9,459 nt of DNA from Clostridia bacterium (GCA_016296675.1 JAEDIV010000104.1:1-9459); one strand, 5' to 3'. Shown: positions 1 to 7,756, counted from the first letter of the stretch. A program made the numbers and translations. The notes: generated from the sequence alone by a model not told the origin.

Positions 1-52
1 GAGGAAGTTATCTCCCTCTCCATACCTCTCCCGGAGGTTTGTTGATGATCTG

Positions 53-91
53 AGGGACTGCCCGAAATACTCTTCCGGGCGGTCCCTTTTT
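53..91 (+). terminator. Intrinsic terminator of an unseen upstream unit
   Basis: A GC-rich hairpin pairs 53-64 with 76-87 (AGGGACTGCCCG against CGGGCGGTCCCT, with one T-G wobble) around an 11-nt loop, and a run of five T (87-91) follows directly. This is the classic rho-independent form. It would end a transcript entering from the left edge, so the MATE gene that follows needs its own promoter. Confidence 0.85.
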
Positions 92-173
92 GATTTTGCG
101 GAAGAGAACTTTGCATGGAATGGACGCGAAGAGTTTTTACCGATGTATTCAGAATTTAACCCGCTTAAGTTAT

Positions 174-219
174 GGACAGAAGGCTTGAATATGGTATACT
201 TACGGTATCAAGGTATAAT
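174..219 (+). promoter_or_regulatory. Promoter candidate for the MATE/MFS pair
   Basis: An extended -10 element, TGGTATACT, lies at 192-200. A TGGACA box at 174-179 (five of six matches to TTGACA) is 15 bp upstream, which is shorter than ideal. A second perfect -10 hexamer, TATAAT, lies at 214-219, but it has no good -35 at normal distance and would leave almost no leader before the start at 231. GGTAT occurs three times (193-197, 204-208, 212-216). That some promoter lies here is likely, because a terminator precedes it; which hexamer is used is inference. Confidence 0.45.
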
Positions 220-230
220 GAGGGTAGTGT

Positions 231-1676
231 ATGAAAAACGCACTTCAGAAGCTTTCTAAAAGCAGATTTGGAAAAAGATACATCGGCGACCGCGCGTTTT
301 ATATGGCGGTTTTAAGCATTGTTATTCCAGTTGTCATTCAAAACAGCATTTCCAACTTTGTAAGCCTTCTTGACAATCTCATGGTCGCTGCGGTCAGCAC
401 CAACCAGATGAACGGCGTATCCATCGCCAACCAGATGGTGTTTGTGTTTAACCTTTGCATTTTCGGCGGCGTTGCCGGCCCGAGCATTTTTGCCGCTCAG
501 TTCTATGGCGCGGGCGACCGGAAAGGCGTCAGAGATTCGTTCCGCTTTTCGATGGTGATCGCCATTGGCGTAAGCGCGGTTGCGGCGCTGATCTTTGCCT
601 TTTTCAGAACGCCGCTGGTAAATACCTATATCAATAACCCGGAATCAACCGAGGCTGCCCGGGAAATGCTTGAGGTGGGCTCGGATTATCTTATGATCAT
701 GATGGCGGGTCTTCTGCCGTTTTCCATCTCCCAGGCATATGCATCCGTTCTGCGTTCCTGCGGCGAGACCAGGATTCCGATGTTCGCTGCGGTTGCCAGC
801 GTGCTTGTGAACTTAGTTTTGAACGCTGTTTTGATTTTCGGCCTTCTGGGCTTTGCGCCGATGAAGGCGAAGGGCGCTGCGATTGCCACGGTCATCAGCC
901 GCTATGTCGAAATGCTGATCATCGTGATCATGTCCCATACGCGCGAGAAGAAGTATCCGTCCAATCCAGCGTATCGCTTTCTTGAGGGCGCATATAAAAA
1001 CTTCTCCATCCCCATGCAGCTTGTCAAAAAGATCACTGTTAAGGGCCTTCCGCTTCTTCTGAACGAGGCGGCGTGGTCGATGGGCATGGCGATGCTGGCT
1101 CAATTGTATTCCCGCCTTGGAACGGATGTAGTCGCGGCGCAGACGATCACTTCCACCATTGCAAATCTTTTCAACGTATTCTTTCTTTCCATGGGTACGG
1201 CAGCCTCTGTCATGGTCGGTCAGCCGCTGGGTATGAGCGACTTCGAGGGAGCCAAGCGCAATGTCAGAAGAATCATGTTTTTCCAGATGTGCATCTGTTT
1301 CACCATCGGAACGATGATGTTCTTTATCTCGCCCCTGCTTCCGTACTGCTTCAAAGAAGCCGACGCGGCGATCCGCGAAATCGCCACGGGGATGCTGTGC
1401 GTAACTGCCTGCGCGATGCCGGTCAACGGTTTTGCGCACTGCTCCTATTTCATTCTCCGTTCCGGCGGACGAACCATCATTACGTTCCTCTTTGACAGCG
1501 CCTATACATGGCTGATTCCGATTCCGCTGGTGTATGCGCTGGTCACCTATACGCCGCTGCCGATTCTGGCTGTGTTTATCCTGTGCCATGCTGCAGACCT
1601 GATTAAGGTCGCGCTGGGCGCAATACTGCTTAAAAAAGGCGTGTGGATCAGAAATATTGTAGCTGCTTCTGAATAG
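231..1676 (+). CDS. MATE family efflux transporter (first copy)
   Basis: An inner-membrane multidrug and toxin extrusion antiporter, expected to export organic compounds in exchange for Na+ or H+. The 481 residues fit the family. The protein is hydrophobic throughout and shows the two-fold MATE repeat: FYGAGD (91-96) and LRSCGETRIPM (174-184) in the first half are echoed by MVGQPLGMSDFEGAKR (327-342) and LRSGGRTIITF (409-419) in the second. A basic cytoplasmic tail of about 20 residues precedes the first membrane segment, and a polar linker near 236-265 separates the halves. The ATG at 231 has a modest GAGGG site (220-224) 6 nt upstream. It is clearly a different subfamily from the second MATE gene at 5593. 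The MFS gene follows after 10 nt and its ribosome binding site overlaps this stop codon, so the two are probably co-expressed. The substrate cannot be inferred. Confidence 0.92.
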   Translation: MKNALQKLSKSRFGKRYIGDRAFYMAVLSIVIPVVIQNSISNFVSLLDNLMVAAVSTNQMNGVSIANQMVFVFNLCIFGGVAGPSIFAAQFYGAGDRKGVRDSFRFSMVIAIGVSAVAALIFAFFRTPLVNTYINNPESTEAAREMLEVGSDYLMIMMAGLLPFSISQAYASVLRSCGETRIPMFAAVASVLVNLVLNAVLIFGLLGFAPMKAKGAAIATVISRYVEMLIIVIMSHTREKKYPSNPAYRFLEGAYKNFSIPMQLVKKITVKGLPLLLNEAAWSMGMAMLAQLYSRLGTDVVAAQTITSTIANLFNVFFLSMGTAASVMVGQPLGMSDFEGAKRNVRRIMFFQMCICFTIGTMMFFISPLLPYCFKEADAAIREIATGMLCVTACAMPVNGFAHCSYFILRSGGRTIITFLFDSAYTWLIPIPLVYALVTYTPLPILAVFILCHAADLIKVALGAILLKKGVWIRNIVAASE

Positions 1677-1686
1677 GAGGTTGTTC

Positions 1687-3054
1687 ATGCGATTCAAGAA
1701 AATCACGATGGAAGATATCAGATCCATCGATCTTCGTCATGTTGCGCGGAATCTGAAAAACGGGCTGCTTGAGGGATGGTATTATAAGAATGATCCTTCG
1801 AGCAAGGACAGGGCGCGCCTTGTATGCTGCAACTATACCTCGAATATCATTGCCAACTTCATCGGCGGCTCCTTCTGGACGGGCCTGCTCATTTGCCTAA
1901 ATGCCGACGACGGCTTTATCGGCACCATGAGCATGATCTCAACCGCCGCCAATATGCTTCAGTGTCTGTCGCCGATTCTGCTTGAGCGCTTTCCTAAAAG
2001 GCGCACGATGCTGACGACGCTCAGGGCAATTCTGTACTTTATCAATGTACTGATGATCGGCCTGATTCCCATATTCCCGGTCGGCCATCAGGCGAAACTG
2101 TACATGACGGGCATCGGCGTTCTGATCGTCAACATGATCAACGCCTTCATCGCGCCCGGCCTTTCCATCTGGCATATTCAGTCGCTGCCCAACCGCGTTC
2201 GAAAAAGCTATTTTTCATTGATTACCATGACGGTCGGCGCGGTGGTTGCGATCTGTAATTTGCTGGGCGCAAAGATGGTGGACATTTTTACTGCGCACGA
2301 TATGCAGTATGAAGGCCTGTTTGTGCTTCGTATTGTGGCGGCGGTTCTGTGCGCCATTGAAATCTATCTGTATTTCCACATCAAGGAATATCCCTATGAA
2401 TCCTCGGGTGAACAGGTGAAGGTCAAGGATCTTCTCATCAAGCCTTTTACGGAAAAGACCTATCTTCTGACCGTATGCGTAACCTTCCTTTGGAATGTTA
2501 CGGCGAATATCCCGGGATCGTATTATTCGTTCTATCTTTTGAGGGACGTCGGCGTTTCCTATTCATATATCACGCTCATCAGCATGATCAACGTGCCCAT
2601 CGTTCTTTTCCTGACGCCGCTTTGGCGAAGGGTGCTTTCGCGCTTTGGATGGTTCAAAACGCTGTACACTGCGATGGCGGTTTATATGATCCATTATCTC
2701 GTGCTTGCGCTGGTTACGAAGTCCACGGTATGGATTTATCCGGTTTCCCAGCTCATCGGCTGCTTCTTTGCTGTCGGCATCAACCTGGCCTTCACCGGCA
2801 TTCCCTATGTGAATATGCCCGAAAAGAATCAAACGGTATTTATCGGATTCTATTCCACCATGGCAAACTTTGCAGCCCTCATCGGCGTTACCATCGGCAA
2901 ATACTTCATTCTTTCAACAGAGCATTTATCCTTCAGCTTCCTTGGCATGACCTTTGCCAACAAGCAGCTGATTGTCGTTCTGACAAGCGTACTTATGTGC
3001 CTTGCAGTTCTGGGCATCCGATGGATATCCAAAAAAGTTTCGTCTGAAGCTTGA
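1687..3054 (+). CDS. MFS transporter
   Basis: A major facilitator superfamily permease of 455 residues in the cytoplasmic membrane, exporter or importer unknown. About 12 hydrophobic segments start near residue 48, after an unusually long charged N-terminal tail. The basic loop ERFPKRRTML (100-109) after the second segment resembles the family's motif A, and RRVLSRFGWFK (314-324) is its counterpart in the second half. A long polar loop (231-257) splits the halves. The frame also allows a TTG at 1681, but the ATG at 1687 is preferred because a perfect AGGAGG (1675-1680) lies 6 nt upstream. That site overlaps the TAG of the MATE gene, which suggests translational coupling. No terminator separates this gene from the next, so read-through into 3117 is possible. 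The family call is firm and the substrate is unknown. Confidence 0.85.
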   Translation: MRFKKITMEDIRSIDLRHVARNLKNGLLEGWYYKNDPSSKDRARLVCCNYTSNIIANFIGGSFWTGLLICLNADDGFIGTMSMISTAANMLQCLSPILLERFPKRRTMLTTLRAILYFINVLMIGLIPIFPVGHQAKLYMTGIGVLIVNMINAFIAPGLSIWHIQSLPNRVRKSYFSLITMTVGAVVAICNLLGAKMVDIFTAHDMQYEGLFVLRIVAAVLCAIEIYLYFHIKEYPYESSGEQVKVKDLLIKPFTEKTYLLTVCVTFLWNVTANIPGSYYSFYLLRDVGVSYSYITLISMINVPIVLFLTPLWRRVLSRFGWFKTLYTAMAVYMIHYLVLALVTKSTVWIYPVSQLIGCFFAVGINLAFTGIPYVNMPEKNQTVFIGFYSTMANFAALIGVTIGKYFILSTEHLSFSFLGMTFANKQLIVVLTSVLMCLAVLGIRWISKKVSSEA

Positions 3055-3082
3055 TTGTTTTATCGGGGAAATTATGTATAAT
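3055..3082 (+). promoter_or_regulatory. Promoter for the secreted peptidoglycan-binding protein gene
   Basis: TTGTTT (3055-3060) and a perfect TATAAT (3077-3082) are separated by 16 bp, a near-consensus housekeeping (sigma-A type) promoter. The -35 box begins at the base after the MFS stop codon. Transcription would start near 3089, giving a leader of about 28 nt with the AGGAGC ribosome binding site at 3102-3107. Confidence 0.7.
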
Positions 3083-3116
3083 ACAAGAAATATATAGAAG
3101 CAGGAGCGTACGGACG

Positions 3117-4487
3117 ATGAAAAAGCTGGTTGCATTTTTGATGATGATTGCGCTGATGGGCGTGTTCTCTGCAAACGCGCAGGTACCCTTTGCGGATACC
3201 GGGCTGAACTTTGAACGGATGGAGGCACGTCTTGGCGTCACGGCGGATGAAAACGGCGATTTTGTGGCCAAGAGCATCAAAGCGCAGGCGCTTGAAAATC
3301 TGTTTTACGAAAAAATCGGCAACTATGCAGCGACCGGCGCTGTGATGTTTTGCGTGCAGGTGGAAGGCAACCGTGAAACCGGCATCGCCTATCCTGTTTT
3401 AAACATCCTCTATGCGGGTTCGCCTGCGCTGAATACGAGATATGCCGCCTTTGCCATAGGCGAGGACAGATATGACGTAAGGGTTTCTTCTTCCGCTATC
3501 AATATGGGCCGCTATCGCGTGGAGACGATGAAAGCGTATCTTACGGATGCGGGCTTTGAAATGATTAAGCGCATGGCGAATGAAAACAAGATTTCCGTCG
3601 CGCTTCTTGGCGACAATATGTATGTGCAGACGGCGGAAAAGGTGAAGTTCTACGCGAGCGTCAAAAACGAAATCGCGGCGGAATCCCTGGATGCGCTCGC
3701 GCTTCCGATCGGCGCGCCGGATTATTCCGATTATCCGCTTGGCGACATTGCCCAAAAAACCTTTGAGGCGAAATACGGCGTGGAAACGGAAATCACTGTT
3801 TCCAAGGTAAATGAGGCGAGCGCATACGAGCTTGACAAAACCTTTGGCCTTGCCGGTGCGAACGTGTCTGCGGCCTCCGTGCGCGATATTCAGGAACTTT
3901 TGAAGAAAAACGGCTTTATGGCCGGAACCACCGCGACCACGGTAAATGAAGGCATGATCAAGGCGGTCAGAAGCGCGCAGGCGTATTACGGACTTCCCGT
4001 AACCGGATTTGCCGATGCAAAGCTTATTAATGCGCTTTCTGACGGCAGAGCGGCTGCTGGTTTTGAAGAAGCGGATGAAGCAGCAGAATATGCGCTGGAC
4101 GCCGGAAATGTTCAGCTGACACTTGACAAGTGGTGGTACGCAAAGCGAGCCGAGACTACGATCCCCGGCGGCGGCGTAACTGTATCCGACAAGGACAACA
4201 TCTTCATGGTTTTTGACGGATCGATCGCTTCCTATGCGACCAGCGGCATGTCGCTTTCGTGGGAAGTCAAGGCGGAAGCTGTGCTTGAAGACAAGTGGGC
4301 GTTCCCTGTGAGCATCTATGTGGAAGCGCAGGGCGGAGAAACGCTCAGTACAACGCTTGGCGTACGCCGCGCCGGACGGCTCGTGATGACGTGCGAAATC
4401 CCCGAGGCGCTCATGGACGAAGAGGGCGAATGGGTAATCAGAATCACGGTCGGCGACTGGACGCACGAAGCGAAATTACTGAAATAA
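3117..4487 (+). CDS. Secreted protein with a peptidoglycan-binding domain; function unknown
   Basis: I do not recognise this 456-residue protein as a whole. It starts with a clear Sec signal peptide: MKK, a hydrophobic core to about residue 18, then A-N-A (19-21), a good signal peptidase I site. No lipobox or sortase motif is seen, so it is probably secreted or held on the wall. Residues 22-240 form a mixed soluble region without a motif I can name. Residues 253-309 match PG_binding_1: VRDIQELLKKNGF, then an acidic/Asn stretch, then AVRSAQAYYGLPVTGFAD and a closing Leu-rich helix. After an Ala/Glu-rich linker (312-330), residues 331-456 look all-beta, like an Ig-type sandwich. The frame is open back to 3051, but the ATG at 3117 has the AGGAGC site 9 nt upstream and exposes the signal peptide. 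No catalytic domain is evident. It has its own promoter and terminator. Confidence 0.8.
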   Translation: MKKLVAFLMMIALMGVFSANAQVPFADTGLNFERMEARLGVTADENGDFVAKSIKAQALENLFYEKIGNYAATGAVMFCVQVEGNRETGIAYPVLNILYAGSPALNTRYAAFAIGEDRYDVRVSSSAINMGRYRVETMKAYLTDAGFEMIKRMANENKISVALLGDNMYVQTAEKVKFYASVKNEIAAESLDALALPIGAPDYSDYPLGDIAQKTFEAKYGVETEITVSKVNEASAYELDKTFGLAGANVSAASVRDIQELLKKNGFMAGTTATTVNEGMIKAVRSAQAYYGLPVTGFADAKLINALSDGRAAAGFEEADEAAEYALDAGNVQLTLDKWWYAKRAETTIPGGGVTVSDKDNIFMVFDGSIASYATSGMSLSWEVKAEAVLEDKWAFPVSIYVEAQGGETLSTTLGVRRAGRLVMTCEIPEALMDEEGEWVIRITVGDWTHEAKLLK

Positions 4488-4498
4488 TGAATCATCCT

Positions 4499-4540
4499 GG
4501 GGCGGTTCCGAAGGCGTATGCACCTTCGTTCGCCCCTTTT
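4499..4540 (+). terminator. Intrinsic terminator of the secreted-protein gene
   Basis: A two-part stem: GGGGCG (4499-4504) pairs with CGCCCC (4531-4536), and CGAAGG (4509-4514) pairs with CCTTCG (4523-4528), with a small internal loop and an 8-nt apex. TTTT (4537-4540) follows. It lies 11 nt after the stop codon at 4487. The T-run is short but the stem is strong. Confidence 0.8.
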
Positions 4541-4567
4541 GCGATGTAAAAAGGATGGAGTTATAAC
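4539..4567 (+). promoter_or_regulatory. Promoter candidate for the YlbJ-like/MATE/esterase unit
   Basis: TTGCGA (4539-4544) and TATAAC (4562-4567) are 17 bp apart. The -35 box shares the last T bases of the preceding terminator. A perfect 10-bp palindrome, AGTTATAACT (4559-4568), covers the -10 box and could be an operator. Transcription would begin near 4574. Confidence 0.5.
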
Positions 4568-4571
4568 TGAT

Positions 4572-4621
4572 ATTCTTTCCGCGCCCGCGCATAGGATTTT
4601 TGCGTGAGGGAGGGAAAGAAT
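4572..4621 (+). promoter_or_regulatory. Leader hairpin enclosing part of a ribosome binding site
   Basis: ATTCTTTCC (4572-4580) is perfectly complementary to GGAAAGAAT (4613-4621). An inner CGCA/TGCG stem (4588-4591 with 4601-4604) lies between them. The 3' arm includes the end of the purine-rich AGGGAGGG site (near 4607-4614) and stops one base before the TTG start at 4623. With the promoter proposed at 4539-4567, the 5' arm would be the very beginning of the mRNA. The pairing is visible; a role in controlling translation is inference. Confidence 0.45.
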
Positions 4622-4622
4622 C

Positions 4623-5618
4623 TTGAAGTTGATGACTGCATGCCTTATGACGGCGTTTTTGTTTCTGGATTCGAAAGGCGCGATTGTGCGCGCGAGGGAA
4701 GCGATGACGCTCTGGGCGGAAGCGGTTGCGCCTGCGATGTTTCCGTTTCTTGTGCTCACGCCGGTGTTTACAGACGAGGAAAACAGACGTTTGTATGCGC
4801 GCGCGTTTGGGAGCATTATGAAAAAGGTGTTTTATCTGCCTGCCGGCGCGGCGTCCTGCGTGATTGTCGGCATAATTTCGGGAACGCCTGCAGGGGCAAT
4901 TGCCGTAAGGCGCGCGCTCGGGCGCGAAGCGTTTACCGTAAAGCAGGCGCATGTCTGCCTGCATCTGTCGTCCGGCGTCGGCCCGGTGTTCTGCATTTGT
5001 TCCGTCGGACAGGGGATGTTTTCGGACGCGTGGGCAGGCGTTCGGATGTACATAAGCGCATGGATGGCGCAGATGATTTCAGGCTTCATACTGTCGAGGA
5101 TGCCTGTAAGCGATCGGGACCTGGCGGTTTACGGAGAAAAAAACAATGAAAGCGTCTCCGCTGTCCGGGACGGCGTTATCAATATTCTTACAGTGTGCGG
5201 ATGGATGGCTGCATTCAACGTTTTTGCCGGAAGACTTCCGAAACCTCTGTTCGCGTTTTTTGAGGTCTCCGGCGGCGCAAAATATGCATCCGGGTTTAAC
5301 GGATATAATTTTGCATCGGCGGTATGCGCCTTCGGCGGACTGTGCGCGATTTTTCAAAGTTTGTCTGCCTGCAGAATCCGGGAAATCCGGCGGTCTGTTT
5401 TTATCGCATTCAAGGTTTTATCCGGCGTGCTTGCCTATGGGGTTTCTTATTTGCTGAATGTTTTTTCCGGAATTTCTGTTGATTTTTCTCCGGATGCCTT
5501 TTATGTCTCTTCGTCTGCCTCACTTCTTCTGGCCCTTCCGGTATTGATTTATGCGGGGCGGATCAGCTTTAAAAACAAAGGAAAGCGACAAAATGACAAA
5601 GCTCAGACGGGATGTTGA
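4623..5618 (+). CDS. YlbJ-like integral membrane protein (sporulation / Gate-domain type)
   Basis: A polytopic membrane protein of 331 residues resembling the YlbJ family (sporulation integral membrane protein; related to nucleoside-recognition Gate domains). Family-like features in order: an amphipathic stretch with LW, then a Pro and MFPFLVL (39-45); the glycine-rich SGTPAGA (86-92), where YlbJ proteins usually carry a GYPVGA-type motif; SSGVGPVFCICSVGQGMF (116-133); and AFGGLCAIFQSLSA (236-249), matching the C-terminal GGLSVxxQ-type element. It is shorter than typical YlbJ (about 400 residues) and has a charged, non-hydrophobic tail after residue 314. The TTG at 4623 is 8 nt behind AGGGAGGG; an ATG at 4632 is the alternative. 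In Bacillus the family is linked to sporulation, but the neighbours here are transport and esterase genes, so its role may be different. The end overlaps the next gene by 26 bases, implying coupled translation. Confidence 0.68.
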   Translation: MKLMTACLMTAFLFLDSKGAIVRAREAMTLWAEAVAPAMFPFLVLTPVFTDEENRRLYARAFGSIMKKVFYLPAGAASCVIVGIISGTPAGAIAVRRALGREAFTVKQAHVCLHLSSGVGPVFCICSVGQGMFSDAWAGVRMYISAWMAQMISGFILSRMPVSDRDLAVYGEKNNESVSAVRDGVINILTVCGWMAAFNVFAGRLPKPLFAFFEVSGGAKYASGFNGYNFASAVCAFGGLCAIFQSLSACRIREIRRSVFIAFKVLSGVLAYGVSYLLNVFSGISVDFSPDAFYVSSSASLLLALPVLIYAGRISFKNKGKRQNDKAQTGC

Positions 5619-6951
5619 TTTAACGCAAGGCGTGATCTGGAAACAGATCGTCAGATTCGCGCTGCCGCTTTTGATCGGCAACATTTTTCAAATTCTGTAT
5701 AACACGGTCGACACGCTGGTTGTCGGAAACTTTGTGGACAAACAGGCGCTGGGCGCGGTCGGAATGATGGGTGCGCCGATCAATGCGCTGGTCAGTTTTT
5801 TTATCGGCATTGCCAACGGCGCGACGGTCGTCATCTCAAATTTCTTTGGGGCGAAGGATGACGACGGCGTATCCAGAGCTGTTCAGACAACGATCGCGCT
5901 TGCGCTGATGGCGAGCGTCATCTGTACAATTATGGGCATTTTTGCTGCGCCGCTTCTGATTAAAATGATGAAAACGCCCATCGATATGCAGGCGTATGCG
6001 AAGGAATATCTTCTGATTTATTTTGCCGGCATCAGCGGCCTTATGATTTATAATATCGGAGCCGGCATCATGCGCGCTGTCGGCGACAGCAGACGTCCTT
6101 TGAATTTTTTGATTGTATCAGCGGTTTTGAATACCGTGCTTGATCTCGTTTTTGTGGTCGGGTGCGGCTGGAAAGTCAAAGGTGTTGCGCTTGCGACGAT
6201 TATTTCGCAGGGCATTTCTGCCATTTTGGTCATGCTGGCGCTTACAACAACGCATGCGTCATACAGAATTCTCTGGAAAGGACTCAAAGTCCATATGCCG
6301 ATTTTTCGGCGCGTGATTAAAATCGGCTTGCCTTCGGCCATACAGTCAACGATCACCAGCATTTCCAATGTGTTTGTTCAGGGCTATATCAACGGCTTTG
6401 GCAGCGGCTGCGCAGCCGGCTGGACGGTATACGGAAAGATCGACCAGTATGCGCTTTTGCCCATCAACAGCCTGGCCATTTCAGCAACAACCTTTGTCGG
6501 CCAGAATATCGGTGCGAAGGATGTGAAAAGGGCGAAAAACGGCATCAAGATTACGCTTGTCATGGCGTTTGTGTGCTGCGTTGTGGTCGGAATACCGCTT
6601 CTGACCTTAAGCGGATTCCTTGTCGGCCTTTTCAACCGCGACAGCGAAGTGCTGTTTTACGGTTCTACGTTCCTCAGGATGATGAGCCCGTTCTATTTCC
6701 TGTGCGCGATCAACCAGATGCTGGCGGGATCCCTGCGCGGCGCGGGGTATTCCACAGGTCCCATGGCGATCATGCTTGCGTCGTTTGTTGCGTTCAGGCA
6801 ACTGTATCTGTATGTGTGCTCGACGCTTTTCGGTTCCATTTATGTGGTCGCGCTGGCGTATCCGATGGGCTGGATGATGTGCTCGCTGCTTATGGTGATC
6901 TACTATAAAAAATCAAACTGGGAAAAGAAATACCTGGATGAAAGAAGTTGA
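5593..6951 (+). CDS. MATE family efflux transporter (second copy)
   Basis: A 452-residue MATE antiporter of the cytoplasmic membrane, closer than the first copy to the common bacterial type. The opening follows the family closely: LTQGVIWKQIVRFALP then LYNTVDTLVVGNFV (35-48). Internal two-fold repeats are easy to see: FGAKDD (85-90) with IGAKDVKRAK (306-315), and RAVGDSRRPL (161-170) with LRGAGYSTGP (381-390). The FVGQNIGAKD block (301-310) is a standard landmark. The frame is open back to an ATG at 5551, but the ATG at 5593 is preferred: it gives the family N-terminus and has AAAGGA (5577-5582) 10 nt upstream. It therefore starts inside the YlbJ-like gene. An esterase gene follows after 15 nt without a terminator. 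Drug or metabolite export is the family role; the substrate here is unknown, though the esterases downstream make an esterified compound a reasonable guess. Confidence 0.93.
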   Translation: MTKLRRDVDLTQGVIWKQIVRFALPLLIGNIFQILYNTVDTLVVGNFVDKQALGAVGMMGAPINALVSFFIGIANGATVVISNFFGAKDDDGVSRAVQTTIALALMASVICTIMGIFAAPLLIKMMKTPIDMQAYAKEYLLIYFAGISGLMIYNIGAGIMRAVGDSRRPLNFLIVSAVLNTVLDLVFVVGCGWKVKGVALATIISQGISAILVMLALTTTHASYRILWKGLKVHMPIFRRVIKIGLPSAIQSTITSISNVFVQGYINGFGSGCAAGWTVYGKIDQYALLPINSLAISATTFVGQNIGAKDVKRAKNGIKITLVMAFVCCVVVGIPLLTLSGFLVGLFNRDSEVLFYGSTFLRMMSPFYFLCAINQMLAGSLRGAGYSTGPMAIMLASFVAFRQLYLYVCSTLFGSIYVVALAYPMGWMMCSLLMVIYYKKSNWEKKYLDERS

Positions 6952-6966
6952 GAAGGGGGAATACCT

Positions 6967-7755
6967 ATGGCGCTTTTACATGTGGATTTTTTCTCGGATG
7001 TTTTGGGCATGTGCGTGGAAATGGACGTCATTCTGCCTGAAAACACGATCGGCCAGATCGGCATGGAAGGAAAAGCCGGCGCTGGAAAATGGAAGACACT
7101 GTATCTTCTGCACGGCATGAGCGACGATCATACCATCTGGCAGAGAAGAACCTCGATTGAGAGATATGCTTCCGACAAGGGCATCGCGGTGGTCATGCCG
7201 TCCACGCAGCTCGGCTGGTATACCGATATGTATGAAGGCATGAAGTGGTACACCTATATTGCTCAGGAGCTTCCGAAGATCTGCCGGACGTTTTTCCCGA
7301 ATATGTCGGACAAAAGAGAGGACACGTTTGTCTGCGGCCTTTCCATGGGCGGCTACGGCGCATTCAAGCTTGCCCTTCGCGCAAGCGAGACCTTCGGCTG
7401 GGGTGCATCCCTTTCCGGCGCGCTGGATGCGGCGGAAATTGTGAAAGGCGCGCTTGGAAACAAGGATTACTGGCACGATATTTTCGGCCCGGCGGATGAA
7501 GTCAAGGGAAGCTTCAACGATCTTTTCCAGGCCGCAGTCGATCTTAAGAAAAACGGGAAACCCGTTCCGAAACTGTATATGTGGTGCGGCGAGCAGGATT
7601 TCCTTTTCCAGCATAACGAAAGAATGGACAAGCATCTGACGGAGCTTGGTATTGAGCATGTGTATGAAAAATCCCCGGGCGACCACCAGTGGAAATACTG
7701 GGACGCAAAGGTGCAGACCGTGCTTGACTGGGTTCTCGGAAAGGAGGTCAAATAA
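6967..7755 (+). CDS. Alpha/beta-hydrolase esterase, tandem copy 1
   Basis: A serine esterase of the putative-esterase family (PF00756; the tributyrin esterase EstA / esterase D group), 262 residues, cytoplasmic because no signal peptide is present. The catalytic triad can be placed: Ser126 in the nucleophile elbow CGLSMGGYG, Asp211 in GEQDFLF, and His240 in PGDHQWKYW. The LLHGMSD block (47-53) supplies the usual oxyanion-hole region. Members hydrolyse short-chain acyl esters; some homologues act on S-formylglutathione or aromatic esters, and the sequence does not settle which. The ATG at 6967 has a strong AAGGGGGA site 6-7 nt upstream, just after the MATE stop. It is the paralogue of the next gene: 49 of the first 70 residues are identical without gaps, falling to weaker similarity in the cap region near 155-200. 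It ends 1 nt before copy 2, whose ribosome binding site lies within the last codons here. Confidence 0.9.
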   Translation: MALLHVDFFSDVLGMCVEMDVILPENTIGQIGMEGKAGAGKWKTLYLLHGMSDDHTIWQRRTSIERYASDKGIAVVMPSTQLGWYTDMYEGMKWYTYIAQELPKICRTFFPNMSDKREDTFVCGLSMGGYGAFKLALRASETFGWGASLSGALDAAEIVKGALGNKDYWHDIFGPADEVKGSFNDLFQAAVDLKKNGKPVPKLYMWCGEQDFLFQHNERMDKHLTELGIEHVYEKSPGDHQWKYWDAKVQTVLDWVLGKEVK

Positions 7756-7756
7756 T

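Noticed and set aside
2..259. Open + strand frame running from the left edge through base 259
   Set aside because: It would read through a strong terminator hairpin (53-91), the promoter and into the first MATE gene; no family resemblance is seen. All three forward frames are open for the first 40 or so bases, so an upstream gene's tail may be present but its frame cannot be chosen.
813..1727. 304-codon open frame on the minus strand opposite the first MATE gene
   Set aside because: It is highly charged and low in complexity with no recognisable domain, and lies entirely against a well-supported transporter gene and the start of the next.
3399..4466. 355-codon open frame on the minus strand, opposite the secreted-protein gene
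   Set aside because: The translation is rich in Arg and His with no family motif or plausible ribosome binding site, while the + strand gene has a signal peptide, a recognised domain, a promoter and a terminator. It is a by-product of the codon use of the real gene.
4604..5149. 181-codon + strand frame overlapping the start of the YlbJ-like gene
   Set aside because: It is Arg/Cys-rich without hydrophobic segments or motifs and is out of frame with the membrane protein that matches a known family.
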